Positions 50,467-61,276 of a stretch of DNA of 64,000 bases are shown here, in pieces. Position numbers and translations under genes: made by a program. The number at the start of each line of letters is the position of its first letter. Within the stretch, counting starts at the first letter, position 1. The stretch is taken from assembly GCF_000526315.1 (NCBI RefSeq), contig NZ_JAFV01000001.1, positions 2,232,001 to 2,296,000 of the forward strand, given 5' to 3'. Source of the stretch: Methylopila sp. 73B (lineage in GTDB: Bacteria; Pseudomonadota; Alphaproteobacteria; Rhizobiales; Methylopilaceae). The notes below the pieces were generated by a model that was not told the DNA's origin, searched no databases, and saw only the letters and a program-made list of their open reading frames with translations.

Positions 50467-51486
50467 TCACTTCTTCGGCGCGGCCTTGGACTCGTAGCGC
50501 TTCGACCACTCCGCCAGCACGCGTTCGCGGTTGTCGGCCATCCACGACAGGTCGTTCTTGATCATCGCCTGCTCGGCGCCGGCGGGATAGTTCGCAGGGA
50601 TGTTCGAGACGCCGGGATAGGCCACGATCGCGTAGGTCTTGGAGAACAGCGCGTTGGCCTCCTTGGTCGCGACCCAGTCCGCGATCTTCTTCGCCACGTC
50701 GAGGTTCTTCGTCCCCTTGACGATGGAGCTCGCCTCCATCTCCCAGCCGACGCCTTCCTTCGGCAGGATGACCTCGATCGGGGCGCCCTTGGTCTTCTCG
50801 GCGGCGCCGCGCATGTCGAGCGCAAGGCCGATCACGCGCTCGCCGCGGGCGGCCTGGACGCACGGGGCGGAGCCGGAATGCAGATAGGCGGCGATGTTGT
50901 CATGGAGCCCGTCCATGAACGTCCACCCCTCCTCTTCGCCCATGCTCTGCAGCCAGCCGGCGACCATGAGGTAGCCGGTGCCGGACGAGGCCGGGTGCGG
51001 CATCACGATCTTGCCCTTGAACTCGGGCTTCAGCAGGTCCTTCCAGGACGCGGGCGCCGCCGCGCCGCCGGCCTCGGCGGTGTTGAAGCAGATCGCGCCG
51101 AGGAAGGCGTCCATGCCGGTCCAGGCGTACGGCTCTTTGGAATCGCGGAAAATTTCCTTGAGCTGGTCGGCGCCGGCCGGCTTGTAGGCCTCCAGCAGAC
51201 CGGCCTTCTCGAACATGAGCAGGCTCGACGCCGCGAGGCCGACCACCATGTCCGCCCGCGGATTGTCCTTCTCCGCGAGGAAACGCGCGGTGATGACCCC
51301 GGTGGAGTCCCGCACCCAGGCGACCTCCGCCTCGGGAACGGCGGCTTCGATCGATTGCTTGAAGGGCCCGAGCTGATCGTTCTCCAGCGCGGTGTAGATC
51401 GTCACCTTCGTCTTGTCGGCGAACGCGGCGCCCGGCGCCGTCAAAGCAAAAATGGCGGCAGCGCCGGCCAAGATCCAAGTCTTCAC
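50467..51486 (-). CDS. 2-aminoethylphosphonate ABC transporter, periplasmic binding protein
   Basis: A 339-residue exported protein. GTG start, signal MKTWILAGAAAIFALTAPGA with cleavage near AFA-DKT. The mature part TKVTIYTALENDQLGPFKQS and RGERVIGLALDMRGAAEKTK fits the iron/phosphonate extracellular solute-binding group (PhnS2 type). It is first in the transporter operon; a REP pair separates it from the ATPase gene. An AT-rich stretch at 51530-51600 separates it from phnY and probably contains its promoter. Confidence 0.9.
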   Translation of the reverse strand: MKTWILAGAAAIFALTAPGAAFADKTKVTIYTALENDQLGPFKQSIEAAVPEAEVAWVRDSTGVITARFLAEKDNPRADMVVGLAASSLLMFEKAGLLEAYKPAGADQLKEIFRDSKEPYAWTGMDAFLGAICFNTAEAGGAAAPASWKDLLKPEFKGKIVMPHPASSGTGYLMVAGWLQSMGEEEGWTFMDGLHDNIAAYLHSGSAPCVQAARGERVIGLALDMRGAAEKTKGAPIEVILPKEGVGWEMEASSIVKGTKNLDVAKKIADWVATKEANALFSKTYAIVAYPGVSNIPANYPAGAEQAMIKNDLSWMADNRERVLAEWSKRYESKAAPKK

Positions 51487-51608
51487 CGCTGTATCCCCGT
51501 CAATGCGCCGCCAAAGCGGCTGTTTTCGATTGCGTTTACGCCGATATTTTATTCAACCTTTGTTGCAGTTATCTGACAAGATTTCTTTTTATTCACGGGC
51601 GCCCAAAC

Positions 51609-53060
51609 TTACGCCGTCCAGGGCATCGACCAGGTGCGGACGTTTGTGAAGCTCTTCATGGCCTCGACGACGCCCTCCTTGTAGCCAAGGCCGGAGTCCT
51701 TGATGCCGCCGAACGGCGACATCTCGATGCGATAGCCCGGCACTTCCCAGACGTTGACGGTGCCGACCTCGAGCTCGGCAACAAAGCGCAAGACATAGTC
51801 GAGCCGGTTGGTGCAGACGCCCGACGACAGGCCGTATTCGGTGGAGTTCGAGATGCGGATGACCTCGGCGATGTCGTTGGGGCAACGCACGATCGGGATC
51901 ACTGGCCCGAAGGTCTCCTCGTGCACCAGCTCGCAGTCGTAAGGCACATTGTCGACGACCGTCGGCGCGAACAGCGCGCCCCGGCGCGGCGCCCCGTGCT
52001 GAACCTCGGCGCCCTTGGCGACCGCGTCGTTCACGCGGCCCTCGAACTGGATCGCCGAGCGCTCGTTGATCACCGTGCCGACGTCGGTCGCGGGATCCAT
52101 CGGATCGCCGCACTTGAGCTTTTTGGCCTTCTCGACCACGAGCTTCGAGAACTCGTCCGCGACGCTCTCGACCACGAGGATGCGCTTCACGGCCGTGCAG
52201 CGCTGGCCGGAGTTCTTGGTCGCGCCGGTGACGGCGAGCTCCGCCGCCTTGTCGAGGTCGGCGTCCTCCATCACGATCAGCGGGTCGTTGCCGCCGAGCT
52301 CCAGCACGATGCGTTTGTAGCCGGCGGTGTTCGCGATGTGCTTGCCCACCCGCACCGATCCCGTGAAGGTCACGAGGTCGGCGTCCGGGTCGGTGATCAT
52401 GGCGTCGCCCATCGTCGACGGGTTGCCCGTGACGACCGAGAGCATCTCCGGCGGCAGGCCCGCCTCGTAGAGCACGTCCGCGAGCGCGAGCGCGGTCAGC
52501 GGCGTCAGCTCGGTGGGCTTCAGCACCAGCCGGTTGTTGGTCGCGATCGCGGGCGCGAGCTTGTGGCTCACCATGTTGAGCGGGTGGTTGAACGGCGTGA
52601 TCGCCGAAATCACGCCCAGCAACGGCAGCCGCGTCGTGAAGATCTTTCGGGCTTTCCCGTTCGGCGAGATGTCGCAGGAGTAGATCTCGCCGTCGTCCTT
52701 GATGGTGAGCTGGGCCGCGAACGACCAGACGTCGTAGGCCCGGCTCGCCTCGTAAAGACTGTCCTTCCAGCAGAGCCCGGCCTCGGCGGTGATCAGCCGG
52801 GCGAACTCTTCCTTCCGGTCCCGCAGCAGTTCCGCGGTCTTCTGCAGGATCTGCTGGCGCTCGTAGCGGGTCAGCGTCGGCTTGAACGCCTTGGCCTTGG
52901 CGAAGGCCTCGCGCACATGCTCCGCCCGCGCCGCGGGGACCGTGCCGACCACCGAATTGTCGTAGGGATTCTTCACCTCGACGATGTCGTCGGTCTGGAC
53001 GAGCTTGCCCGCGATCCGCATGGATTCGGCCCGGAAGGGCGGCTTGACGTTGGCGTTCAT
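51609..53060 (-). CDS. phnY: Phosphonoacetaldehyde dehydrogenase PhnY
   Basis: A 483-residue NAD-dependent aldehyde dehydrogenase. It shows catalytic Cys288 in [13 protein letters not shown], general base Glu254 in [19 protein letters not shown] for cofactor binding and [20 protein letters not shown]. Length and neighbours (phnA, phnW) match Sinorhizobium meliloti PhnY, which oxidises phosphonoacetaldehyde to phosphonoacetate. It lies in the order phnW, phnA, phnY, binding protein, ATPase, permease, pbfA on the minus strand. Confidence 0.93.
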   Translation of the reverse strand: MNANVKPPFRAESMRIAGKLVQTDDIVEVKNPYDNSVVGTVPAARAEHVREAFAKAKAFKPTLTRYERQQILQKTAELLRDRKEEFARLITAEAGLCWKDSLYEASRAYDVWSFAAQLTIKDDGEIYSCDISPNGKARKIFTTRLPLLGVISAITPFNHPLNMVSHKLAPAIATNNRLVLKPTELTPLTALALADVLYEAGLPPEMLSVVTGNPSTMGDAMITDPDADLVTFTGSVRVGKHIANTAGYKRIVLELGGNDPLIVMEDADLDKAAELAVTGATKNSGQRCTAVKRILVVESVADEFSKLVVEKAKKLKCGDPMDPATDVGTVINERSAIQFEGRVNDAVAKGAEVQHGAPRRGALFAPTVVDNVPYDCELVHEETFGPVIPIVRCPNDIAEVIRISNSTEYGLSSGVCTNRLDYVLRFVAELEVGTVNVWEVPGYRIEMSPFGGIKDSGLGYKEGVVEAMKSFTNVRTWSMPWTA

Positions 53061-53100
53061 CGCGTCGGTTCCGTTTCGAGCGTCATGTTTGGGCGAAAAG

Positions 53101-53244
53101 CCCCCTCACCCGCCGCTGCGCGGCGACCTCTCCCCGCCGGGGAGAGGTGAAGACCCGCGCCCTTTGCGTCATCGAGCGCGGCGGTCGAGCGCTTCACCTC
53201 TCCCCATTGGGGAGAGGTCGGCCCGCAGGGCCGGGTGAGGGGGA
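53101..53244. repeat. Inverted pair of REP-like elements
   Basis: CCCCCTCACCCGCCGCTGCG then CCTCTCCCCGCCGGGGAGAG (53101-53147) faces CCTCTCCCCATTGGGGAGAG then GCCGGGTGAGGGGG (53198-53243). It sits between phnA and phnY and is the same type as at 50.3 kb. Confidence 0.75.
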
Positions 53245-53265
53245 GCCGCGGGCTCAAGGTCAGGA

Positions 53266-54522
<1,257 letters not shown>

Positions 54523-54541
54523 CTATCCCTATGGCCTCGCC

Positions 54542-54652
54542 CGTCATCCCGGACGGCCGAAGGCCGAGCCGGGATCGCTTTCCGAGAGAAGCGTCCAATT
54601 CTGCTCACGATCCCGGCTCTCCGCGGCTGACGCCGCTGCGGCCGGGATGACG
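54542..54652. repeat. REP-like inverted repeat between phnA and phnW
   Basis: CGTCATCCCGGACGGCCGAA and GAGCCGGGATCG (54542-54577) face CGATCCCGGCTC and GGCCGGGATGACG (54608-54652). It is a second repeat type, with a GTCATCCCGG end, also seen at 57.7 kb. Confidence 0.65.
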
Positions 54653-54660
54653 CTCGTTCT

Positions 54661-55803
54661 TCACGCCGCCGACCGCAGGCCGACGCCCATGTCCTTCAGC
54701 ACCTCGGCCACCACGCCCACGAAGGCCTTCATGTCCTTCGCGTGCAGGTCGCCGATGCAGCCGATGCGGAAACTGTCGGCCACCGTCAGCTTGCCGGGGT
54801 AGATCACGTAGCCGCGGTCCTTCAGCGCGTCGTAGAAGCGCTGGAAGGCGAAGGCCGGGTCCTTCGGCATGTGGAAGGTCACGATGATCGGCGCCTGGCG
54901 CGCCTCCGGCAGCAGCGTCTCGAAGCCGAGCGCCCGCATGCCGTCGATCAGGATGCTGGCGTTGTCGGCGTAACGCTCGCCGCGCCCGGCGACGCCACCT
55001 TCGGCCCAGAACTCCTTCAGCGCCTCGTGAAACGCCACGATGACGTGGATCGGCGGGGTGAAGCGGTACTGGCCGGTCTTCGAGATCGCCTGATGCTGGT
55101 CGTGGAGGTCGAGCACCAGCGTGGTGGCGTTGCCCTTGGTCTCCTCTAGCGCCGTCGTCCGGGCCAGCACGAAGCCGAGGCCCGGCACGCCCTGGATGCA
55201 CTTGTTGGAGGAGGCCGCGACCGCGTCGAAGGCGACCTCGCGAGCGTCCAGCGGCAGCGCGCCGAAGGCGCTCATGGCGTCGATCAGCAGGCGGCGGCCG
55301 AGCCGGCTAACAAGCGCCGCGATCGCCTCGACCGGGTTGCGGATGCCGCTCGTGGTCTCGCAGTGGACGGCGAAGACATGGGTGACGGCGGGATCGGCGG
55401 CCAGGATCTGCTCGATCTCCGCGAGGTCCGGCGGCGTGTCCTCGGGCGTCTCGTGCACCACGTTGGCGCGGCCGGCGACGTCGAGGATCTTCTTGGCGCG
55501 CAGGCCGTAGGCGCCGTTCACCAGCACCAGGACCTTGCCCGAGAGGGGCACGAAAGTCGTCAGCATGGCCTCGACCGCGAAGGTGCCGGAGCCCTGCATC
55601 GGCACCGTCACGAACTCCGCCTCGCCGTGGATGATCTTCGGCAGGCCGTCGAGCACCGCCCTGTTGATCGCGATGAAGGCCGCGTCCCGCGAGCCCCAGT
55701 CGTGAACCATGACCGCCTTGACGGCCTTGGAGGTCGTCAACGGACCGGGCGTCAGCAGCAGCGGGTCGCCGGTTTCGGATCGGGCGATGGAGGCGGAGGC
55801 CAT
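54661..55803 (-). CDS. phnW: 2-aminoethylphosphonate--pyruvate transaminase PhnW
   Basis: A 380-residue class-V aminotransferase. It begins with LLLTPGPLTTSKAVKAVMVH and DWGSRDAAFIAINR, has VPMQGSGTFAVEAMLTTFVP, and the PLP lysine in AASSNKCIQGVPGLGFVLAR. It converts 2-aminoethylphosphonate and pyruvate to phosphonoacetaldehyde and alanine. The open frame extends 22 codons further, but the ATG at 55803 fits the family. It is divergent from the LysR gene, its likely activator. Confidence 0.95.
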   Translation of the reverse strand: MASASIARSETGDPLLLTPGPLTTSKAVKAVMVHDWGSRDAAFIAINRAVLDGLPKIIHGEAEFVTVPMQGSGTFAVEAMLTTFVPLSGKVLVLVNGAYGLRAKKILDVAGRANVVHETPEDTPPDLAEIEQILAADPAVTHVFAVHCETTSGIRNPVEAIAALVSRLGRRLLIDAMSAFGALPLDAREVAFDAVAASSNKCIQGVPGLGFVLARTTALEETKGNATTLVLDLHDQHQAISKTGQYRFTPPIHVIVAFHEALKEFWAEGGVAGRGERYADNASILIDGMRALGFETLLPEARQAPIIVTFHMPKDPAFAFQRFYDALKDRGYVIYPGKLTVADSFRIGCIGDLHAKDMKAFVGVVAEVLKDMGVGLRSAA

Positions 55804-55910
55804 AAGCGTCTCGTCCACTCGTCGTTGATGACGGAGGGAGGCTAGCCGCTCAGGATCGAATAGGTCCAATATGGAGTTTGCATCGCATCTATAGACCGGA
55901 TCTATGCATC

Positions 55911-56777
55911 ATGGCGATCAGTTCCTCGGGACTCGCCGCCTTCCACGCCGTCGCTCAGGCCGAGAGCTTCACGAAGGCGGCTCGCGCTCGCAACGTCAGC
56001 CAGCCCACCCTATCCGCGCAGGTGCGTGCGCTTGAGGAGGCCTTCGGCGTCCGCCTGTTCGACCGCGCCGGGCGCACCGTGAAGCTGACGCCCCTGGGCC
56101 AGAGCCTGTTTGTCATCACCGCGCGCCTGTTCGCCGCCGAGGACGAGGCCGAGGCGCTGTTGGCGGGGGTCCGCACACTGTCGCGTGGGCACCTGCGCAT
56201 CGCCGCCGACAGCGCGACCCACGTCATGCCGGCGATCGGCCGCATCCGCGACCGGCACCCGGGCCTCACCTTCTCGCTCACCATCGGCAACTCGTCCGAC
56301 GTTCTGAACCAGCTGATCGACTACGCCGCCGACGTGGCGGTGACCGCCAAGCAGACCTCCGACCCGCGCATCCGCAGCGTTCGGCTGAGCGTGGACCGCC
56401 TGGTCGGCTTCGTGCGCGGGGACCACGCCTTCGCGGGCCGGCCGTCCGTGCCGATCGAGGCCTTCGTCGGGCAGGACGTCGTCCTGCGCGAGCGGGGCTC
56501 GGTCACCCGCGAGGTGTTCGAGCTGCGGCTGGCGGAGGCGGGGGTGCGGCCCGGCCATCTGCTCGAGGTTCAGACCCGCGAGGCGGTGCGCGATGCGGTC
56601 GCCACCGGCTTCGGCGTCGGCGTGATCTTCGGCGCCGAGTTCCGCGACGGCGAAGGTCTCGTCCGCATCGAGATCACCGGCGCCGACCTCGCCGTCGCTC
56701 AATACGCCGTGTGCCTGGAGGAACGCCGGCGGATTCCGCTGGTGCGCAGCTTCATGGAGGCGGTGCAGGAGGGGTGA
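55911..56777 (+). CDS. LysR-family regulator of the phosphonate cluster
   Basis: A 288-residue LysR protein. The HTH is SSSGLAAFHAVAQAESFTKA and ARNVSQPTLSAQVRALEEAF, then LFDRAGRTVKLTPLGQ. The effector domain includes LRIAADSATHVMPAIGRIRD. A TTG at 55878 is an alternative start. It is divergent from phnW; the 107-bp gap contains ATCTATAGACCGGATCTAT, a possible binding site. LysR genes commonly regulate 2-aminoethylphosphonate clusters; the inducer is inferred. Confidence 0.92.
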   Translation: MAISSSGLAAFHAVAQAESFTKAARARNVSQPTLSAQVRALEEAFGVRLFDRAGRTVKLTPLGQSLFVITARLFAAEDEAEALLAGVRTLSRGHLRIAADSATHVMPAIGRIRDRHPGLTFSLTIGNSSDVLNQLIDYAADVAVTAKQTSDPRIRSVRLSVDRLVGFVRGDHAFAGRPSVPIEAFVGQDVVLRERGSVTREVFELRLAEAGVRPGHLLEVQTREAVRDAVATGFGVGVIFGAEFRDGEGLVRIEITGADLAVAQYAVCLEERRRIPLVRSFMEAVQEG

Positions 56778-56780
56778 ACG

Positions 56781-57626
56781 TCACCCTACCCGCATCAGCG
56801 CAAGCGCGCCGACGATGAGCACGGCGGAGACCGCGCGGCTCCACTGCAGCGGCTCCTTCAGCAGAAGCACGGCGATCAGCGCGGCGAACAGCACGGAGGA
56901 TTCCCGCACCGCCGCGACGAGCGGGATCGGGGCGACGGTCATCGCCCAGATCGCGATCCAATAAGAGCCGAGCGACATGGCGCCGCCCGCGAGCCCCTGC
57001 GCGAGATAGGGCCGCATCGGCGCGAGGCCGGCGAGCCCCCGTCGCCACAACGCGAACAGCAGCAACGGGAAGGCGTCGATCACGAACAGCGTCGCGGAAT
57101 AGGCGTGCGGATCGCCTGAGATGCGCGCGCCGACGCCGTCGACCAGCGTGTAGCCGCAGATCATGAGCGCGGTCAGCCCGGCGTAGCCGAGCGCGACGGG
57201 ATCGAACGCCGCGCCCTTCCGGCGGCCGAGGATCGAGATCAGCATCACGCCGCAACCGAGCGTCGCGACGCCGGCGATCTGCAGCGGCGAGAGGCTCTCG
57301 CCCAGCAGCAGCAGGCTCGCGGTGACGGTGAGCAGCGGCGCGCCCCCGCGGGCGATCGGGTAGACTTGGCTCATGTCGGCCCGCTCGTAGGCCTTGGTCA
57401 GCGCGATGTAATAGCCGAGGTGCAGCGCGATCGAGCCCAGCAGCCAGGGCCAGGCCTCGAGCTTCGGGACGCCGAGGAACGGCCAGACCAGCAGAGCCAC
57501 GAGGCCGGCGCCGGCGGTGACCAGCGTCATCGCGAGGAACGGCTCGATCCGGAGCTTCAGGAACGCGTTCCAGCCGGCGTGCATGGCGGCCGCCGCGAGC
57601 ACCGCAAAGCAGACGTGGAGCTCCAT
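56781..57626 (-). CDS. EamA/DMT-family membrane transporter
   Basis: A 281-residue protein with ten predicted helices in two EamA repeats, seen in ARGGAPLLTVTASLLLLGES and VRESSVLFAALIAVLLLKEP at the end of each repeat. It starts MELHVCFAVLAAAAMHAGWN. It is convergent with the LysR gene, 3 bp apart. The substrate is unknown; relatives move small metabolites or amino acids. A REP pair separates it from the oxidoreductase gene that lies upstream on the same strand. Confidence 0.88.
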   Translation of the reverse strand: MELHVCFAVLAAAAMHAGWNAFLKLRIEPFLAMTLVTAGAGLVALLVWPFLGVPKLEAWPWLLGSIALHLGYYIALTKAYERADMSQVYPIARGGAPLLTVTASLLLLGESLSPLQIAGVATLGCGVMLISILGRRKGAAFDPVALGYAGLTALMICGYTLVDGVGARISGDPHAYSATLFVIDAFPLLLFALWRRGLAGLAPMRPYLAQGLAGGAMSLGSYWIAIWAMTVAPIPLVAAVRESSVLFAALIAVLLLKEPLQWSRAVSAVLIVGALALMRVG

Positions 57627-57660
57627 TCCTTACGCCGCTCCCGCCGCTTGGCCGCACGTC

Positions 57661-57853
57661 TTGTCCCGGCCTCGAGCCGGGACCCAGACCCACGGCGATC
57701 GCCCATCACGCGCCGTCATCCCCCGGCTCGTCCGGGGGATCCAGCTAAGGCGTCGAGCGCTCCGGACACCTGGATGCCCCGGACACGCCGGGGCATGACG
57801 AGCTTTATCCTGCCAATGTCGCGCCTCTGGGTCCCGGCTCGAGGCCGGGACAA
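57661..57853. repeat. Inverted 28-bp repeat pair enclosing two further REP hairpins
   Basis: TTGTCCCGGCCTCGAGCCGG (continuing to 57688) and its exact 28-bp reverse complement (57826-57853) flank two more hairpins: CATCCCCCGG/CCGGGGGAT near 57718 and ATGCCCCGG/CCGGGGCAT near 57774-57797. The layout is that of a bacterial interspersed mosaic element. Confidence 0.75.
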
Positions 57854-57868
57854 GAAGGACAGCCCGTC

Positions 57869-60343
57869 TCATCCGGCTCTCCTCAGAGCCTCGGGCGTGG
57901 AGGCCTCAACGCCGTATGGACCCCGAAACGGCGTCAGGCTCGCCCGCACCGGCAGCCTCTCCCCGCCCGCGTCGATCGTGAGCCGCAGGGCGCCCAGCGC
58001 GCCTTGGTCCGGCGCGCGGGCGGCGTCGATCCAGGCGAGCGCGACGACGCCGCCAAGCGTCGCGCCATAGGCGGCGGAGGTCACCTCGCCGACGGCGACG
58101 TCGTCCGCCAGCAGCAGTTCGCCGCCCCAGGCCATCTGCGCGCCCGGCTCTGGCCCGAGCAGCGAGACGAGGCTCCTCGTCGGCGCAGGCCCTGCTCGAG
58201 CGGCGAGCACCGCGTCGCGGCCGATGAAGTCGCCCTTGGCGAGGTCGACCACGCAACCGAGGTCGCAGGCGTCGGGCGTAAGGTCCGGCGAGGTCTCGCG
58301 CCCCCACGCGCGGAATCCCTTCTCGATACGAAGCGCGTCGAGCGCGTAGTAGCCGGCGTCGCGCAGGCCGAAGGCTGCGCCCGCGGCCGTCAGCGCGTCG
58401 TAGACGCCGGCCGCGAACTCGGTCGCCACAGTGAGCTCGTAGCCAAGTTCCCCGGCGTAGGAGCGGCGGGCGGCGAGCGCGGTCGCGAAGCCCACAGCGA
58501 TCTCCCGCACGGCGTTCGGCGGAAACGCCGCGTCGTCGAGGGCGGCGTCGGTCAGCGTCGCAAGCAGGTCACGGGAGCGCGGGCCCATCAGGCCCAGCAC
58601 GGCGTAGGCCGAGGTGACGTCGGTCAGCGTCGCCCGCGCGTCGCCCAGATGGCGGCGGATCCAGTCGGCGTCGCGCACCGGCTGGCCGGAGCCGGCTACG
58701 ATCAGGAACGCGTCGCGGCCGAGCCGCGCGACGGTGACCTCCGTTTCAATCCCAGCGCGGCGGTTCAGCATCGGCGTGTAGGCGCTGTCGCCGACGGCGA
58801 GCGCCATGTCGGCGGCGCAAAGCCGCTGCAGCGCGGCCTCCGCGTCGGGGCCGTCCAGCCGCAGCTTGGCGAAGGAGGTCATGTCGAACAGCGCGACCGC
58901 CTCGCGCGCCGCGCGCTGCTCGGCGGCGCAGGCCTCGAGCCAGTTCGGCCGGCCGAAGCCGTAGACGATCTCGCGGTCGTGGGGTCCGGTTGCAAAGTAG
59001 TTCGCGCGCTCCCAGCCCATCTTTGAGCCGAACACCGCGCCTTTCGCCTTCAGCCGCTCGTAGACCGGCGAGGCGCGGAACGGCCGCGCCGTGACAAGCT
59101 CGCGGTTCGGCCAGGGCATGGCGTAGTGCAGGCCGAGCGTCTCCTTCACGCGGCTCTTCAACCAGGCCGGGTTGGCGTTGAAGGCTGCGAAGCGGCGGAT
59201 GTCGACGGGCCAGAGGTCCTGCGTCGGCTCGCCGGCGACGATCCATTCCGCAAGCGCGCGTCCCGCCCCGCCGGCGGAGGCGATGCCGGCGGAGTTGAAG
59301 CCGGCCCCCACGAACAGGCCCCGCACCTCCGGCGTCTCGCCCAGCAGGAAGTTGTTGTCCGGCGTGAAGCTCTCGGGGCCGTTGACGGTGGTCCGGATCG
59401 CGGCGGTCTCGAGCGCCGGCACGCGCGTCAGCGCGTTCTCCATCAGGATCTCGAACTGCTCGTGGTCGTCCGGCAGCAGCTGGAACTCGAAGTCGTCGGG
59501 GATCCCGCCCATGCCCCACGGCTTGGCGTCCGGCTCGAAGCCGCCCATCACCAGACCGCCGACCTCCTCCTTGAAGTAGATGAAGCCGTCGGGGTCGCGC
59601 AGCACCGGCAGGTCCGGATGGACGCCCTCGATGCGCTCGGTGACGAGGTAGAAATGTTCGGCCGAGTGCAGCGGGATCGAGACCCCGCACATCTTGCCGA
59701 ACTGGCGCGACCACTGTCCGGCGCAGATCGCCACCGTCTCGCAGGCGATCTCGCCCCGGGAGGTCGCGACGCCGCGGATGCGGCCGTCGGCGATGGTGAC
59801 CCCGGTCACACGGGTCTTCTCGAATATCCTGGCGCCGCCGGTCCGCGCGCCGCGCGCCAGCGCTTGAGTGAGGTCGGTCGGGTTGGCCTTGCCGTCGCCG
59901 GGCAGCCAGACGCCGCCGACGAGGTCGTCGGTGCGCATCACGGGCCACTTCTCGCCGGCTTCGGCGGGCGTGAGCTCGTGGATCTCGACCCCTTGCGCCC
60001 GCGCCGAGGCGATGGTGCGGCGGAGTTGAGTCATGCGCTCGGCCGTGCGCGCGACCGACACCGAGCCGCACTGCTTCCAGCCGGTGCCAAGCCCCGTCTC
60101 GGCCTCAAGCCGCGCGTAGAGTTCGGTCGAGTAGCGGATCAGCCGGGTCATACTGGCCTGCGAGCGCAACTGCCCGACGAGGCCAGCCGCGTGCCAGGTC
60201 GTCCCGCTCGACAGCCGTCCTTGCTCCAGCACCACCACGTCGCGATGCCCGAGCTGCGTCAGGTGGTACGCGAGAGAGCAGCCCACAATGCCGCCGCCGA
60301 TGACGACGACCTGGGCCTGGGTGGGAAAGCTCGGTTCGGTCAT
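57869..60343 (-). CDS. FAD-dependent oxidoreductase with GcvT domain (dimethylglycine/sarcosine dehydrogenase-like)
   Basis: An 824-residue fusion. The N-terminal DAO domain has VVIGGGIVGCSLAYHLTQLG for FAD, and TTWHAAGLVGQLRSQ has the His that covalently binds FAD in relatives. FAO_M follows, then an aminomethyltransferase (GcvT) domain from about residue 430 with folate-type contacts (YELTVATEFAAGVYDAL). Such enzymes demethylate N-methyl amines onto tetrahydrofolate. Next to an aminoethylphosphonate cluster it might act on N-methylated 2-aminoethylphosphonate; glycine derivatives are the default. Confidence 0.9.
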   Translation of the reverse strand: MTEPSFPTQAQVVVIGGGIVGCSLAYHLTQLGHRDVVVLEQGRLSSGTTWHAAGLVGQLRSQASMTRLIRYSTELYARLEAETGLGTGWKQCGSVSVARTAERMTQLRRTIASARAQGVEIHELTPAEAGEKWPVMRTDDLVGGVWLPGDGKANPTDLTQALARGARTGGARIFEKTRVTGVTIADGRIRGVATSRGEIACETVAICAGQWSRQFGKMCGVSIPLHSAEHFYLVTERIEGVHPDLPVLRDPDGFIYFKEEVGGLVMGGFEPDAKPWGMGGIPDDFEFQLLPDDHEQFEILMENALTRVPALETAAIRTTVNGPESFTPDNNFLLGETPEVRGLFVGAGFNSAGIASAGGAGRALAEWIVAGEPTQDLWPVDIRRFAAFNANPAWLKSRVKETLGLHYAMPWPNRELVTARPFRASPVYERLKAKGAVFGSKMGWERANYFATGPHDREIVYGFGRPNWLEACAAEQRAAREAVALFDMTSFAKLRLDGPDAEAALQRLCAADMALAVGDSAYTPMLNRRAGIETEVTVARLGRDAFLIVAGSGQPVRDADWIRRHLGDARATLTDVTSAYAVLGLMGPRSRDLLATLTDAALDDAAFPPNAVREIAVGFATALAARRSYAGELGYELTVATEFAAGVYDALTAAGAAFGLRDAGYYALDALRIEKGFRAWGRETSPDLTPDACDLGCVVDLAKGDFIGRDAVLAARAGPAPTRSLVSLLGPEPGAQMAWGGELLLADDVAVGEVTSAAYGATLGGVVALAWIDAARAPDQGALGALRLTIDAGGERLPVRASLTPFRGPYGVEASTPEALRRAG

Positions 60344-60419
60344 GGCGCGGCCTCCAGCGAGAGCCGAACCCTAGCCGCAGAAAATTCCAAATCCAATCAT
60401 AAAATCACAAAATATCACA

Positions 60420-61196
60420 TTAAGTGGGCTTGGCGACGAGGCAAGGGATCTGCTGCGCGGCGAGCGACGCCTTCATCTGCCGCGGCGGAGGCGTGTCGAC
60501 GATCACCCCCGACGGCGCGTGGGTCCAGGTGATGCGCGCCGGGCCGGCGCGGCCGAATTTGCCATGATCGGCGATGAGGTAGCTCTGCCGCGCGATGTCG
60601 ATCATGACCGACCGCGTCTCGGCGGCGAGGCGCGAAAACACCGTGACGTCGCCTTCCATCGTGATCCCGCCGACGCCGACGAACACCAGGTCGACGCGGT
60701 GGCGGGCCAGCGCGGCGATGACGTCGACGCCGACCGTCGCACCGTCGTCCGGGTCGACCTCTCCGCCCAGCACGGTGACCTTCAGGCCGGCGCGGCTCAA
60801 AAGGAGAGCGTCCACCAGCGAGGTCGCGCAGACCGAGACGTCCTTCGGCGGAGACGCCGCGAGCGCGACCGCGACCGCATGGGTGGTCGCGCCCGAATCG
60901 AGCAGGACGACCATGCCCGGCTCGATCAGCGCGGCGGCGGCGCGTCCGATCGCGGTCTTGCCGGCGGCGTTCTCACGAACCCGCTCGGCGTAGGGCGGCT
61001 CGCCGACGCCCCGCTTGAGCGCGCCGCCGTGGACCACGTCGAGACGGCCTTGCGCCGCGAGCGTCTTGAGATCGCGCCGGATGGTCTCGCGCGACACGCC
61101 GAAGCTCTCGGCGAGCGCCTCGACGCTGACGGAGCGCTCCGCGTCGACCCGATCGAGAATGTCGTAAAGCCGCTTGGCGGCGATGGGGCGGGACAT
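60420..61196 (-). CDS. DeoR-family transcriptional regulator
   Basis: A 258-residue DeoR protein. The N-terminal HTH shows RLYDILDRVDAERSVSVEAL and FGVSRETIRRDLKTLAAQGR then DVVHGGA. The DeoRC sensor has VLLDSGATTHAVAVALA and FVGVGGIT. The frame is open upstream, but the HTH starts at 61196. It precedes the FAD/GcvT dehydrogenase by 76 bp on the same strand, a gap containing the AT-rich stretch 60370-60420, and probably regulates it. Confidence 0.9.
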   Translation of the reverse strand: MSRPIAAKRLYDILDRVDAERSVSVEALAESFGVSRETIRRDLKTLAAQGRLDVVHGGALKRGVGEPPYAERVRENAAGKTAIGRAAAALIEPGMVVLLDSGATTHAVAVALAASPPKDVSVCATSLVDALLLSRAGLKVTVLGGEVDPDDGATVGVDVIAALARHRVDLVFVGVGGITMEGDVTVFSRLAAETRSVMIDIARQSYLIADHGKFGRAGPARITWTHAPSGVIVDTPPPRQMKASLAAQQIPCLVAKPT

Positions 61197-61276
61197 GGAA
61201 GGAACGCTCTCCGAACGGAGCCGGCAGTGTGGAGGACGGACCCGAGCGGTGGCAACAACGCCAGCGGAGGCGAGCC

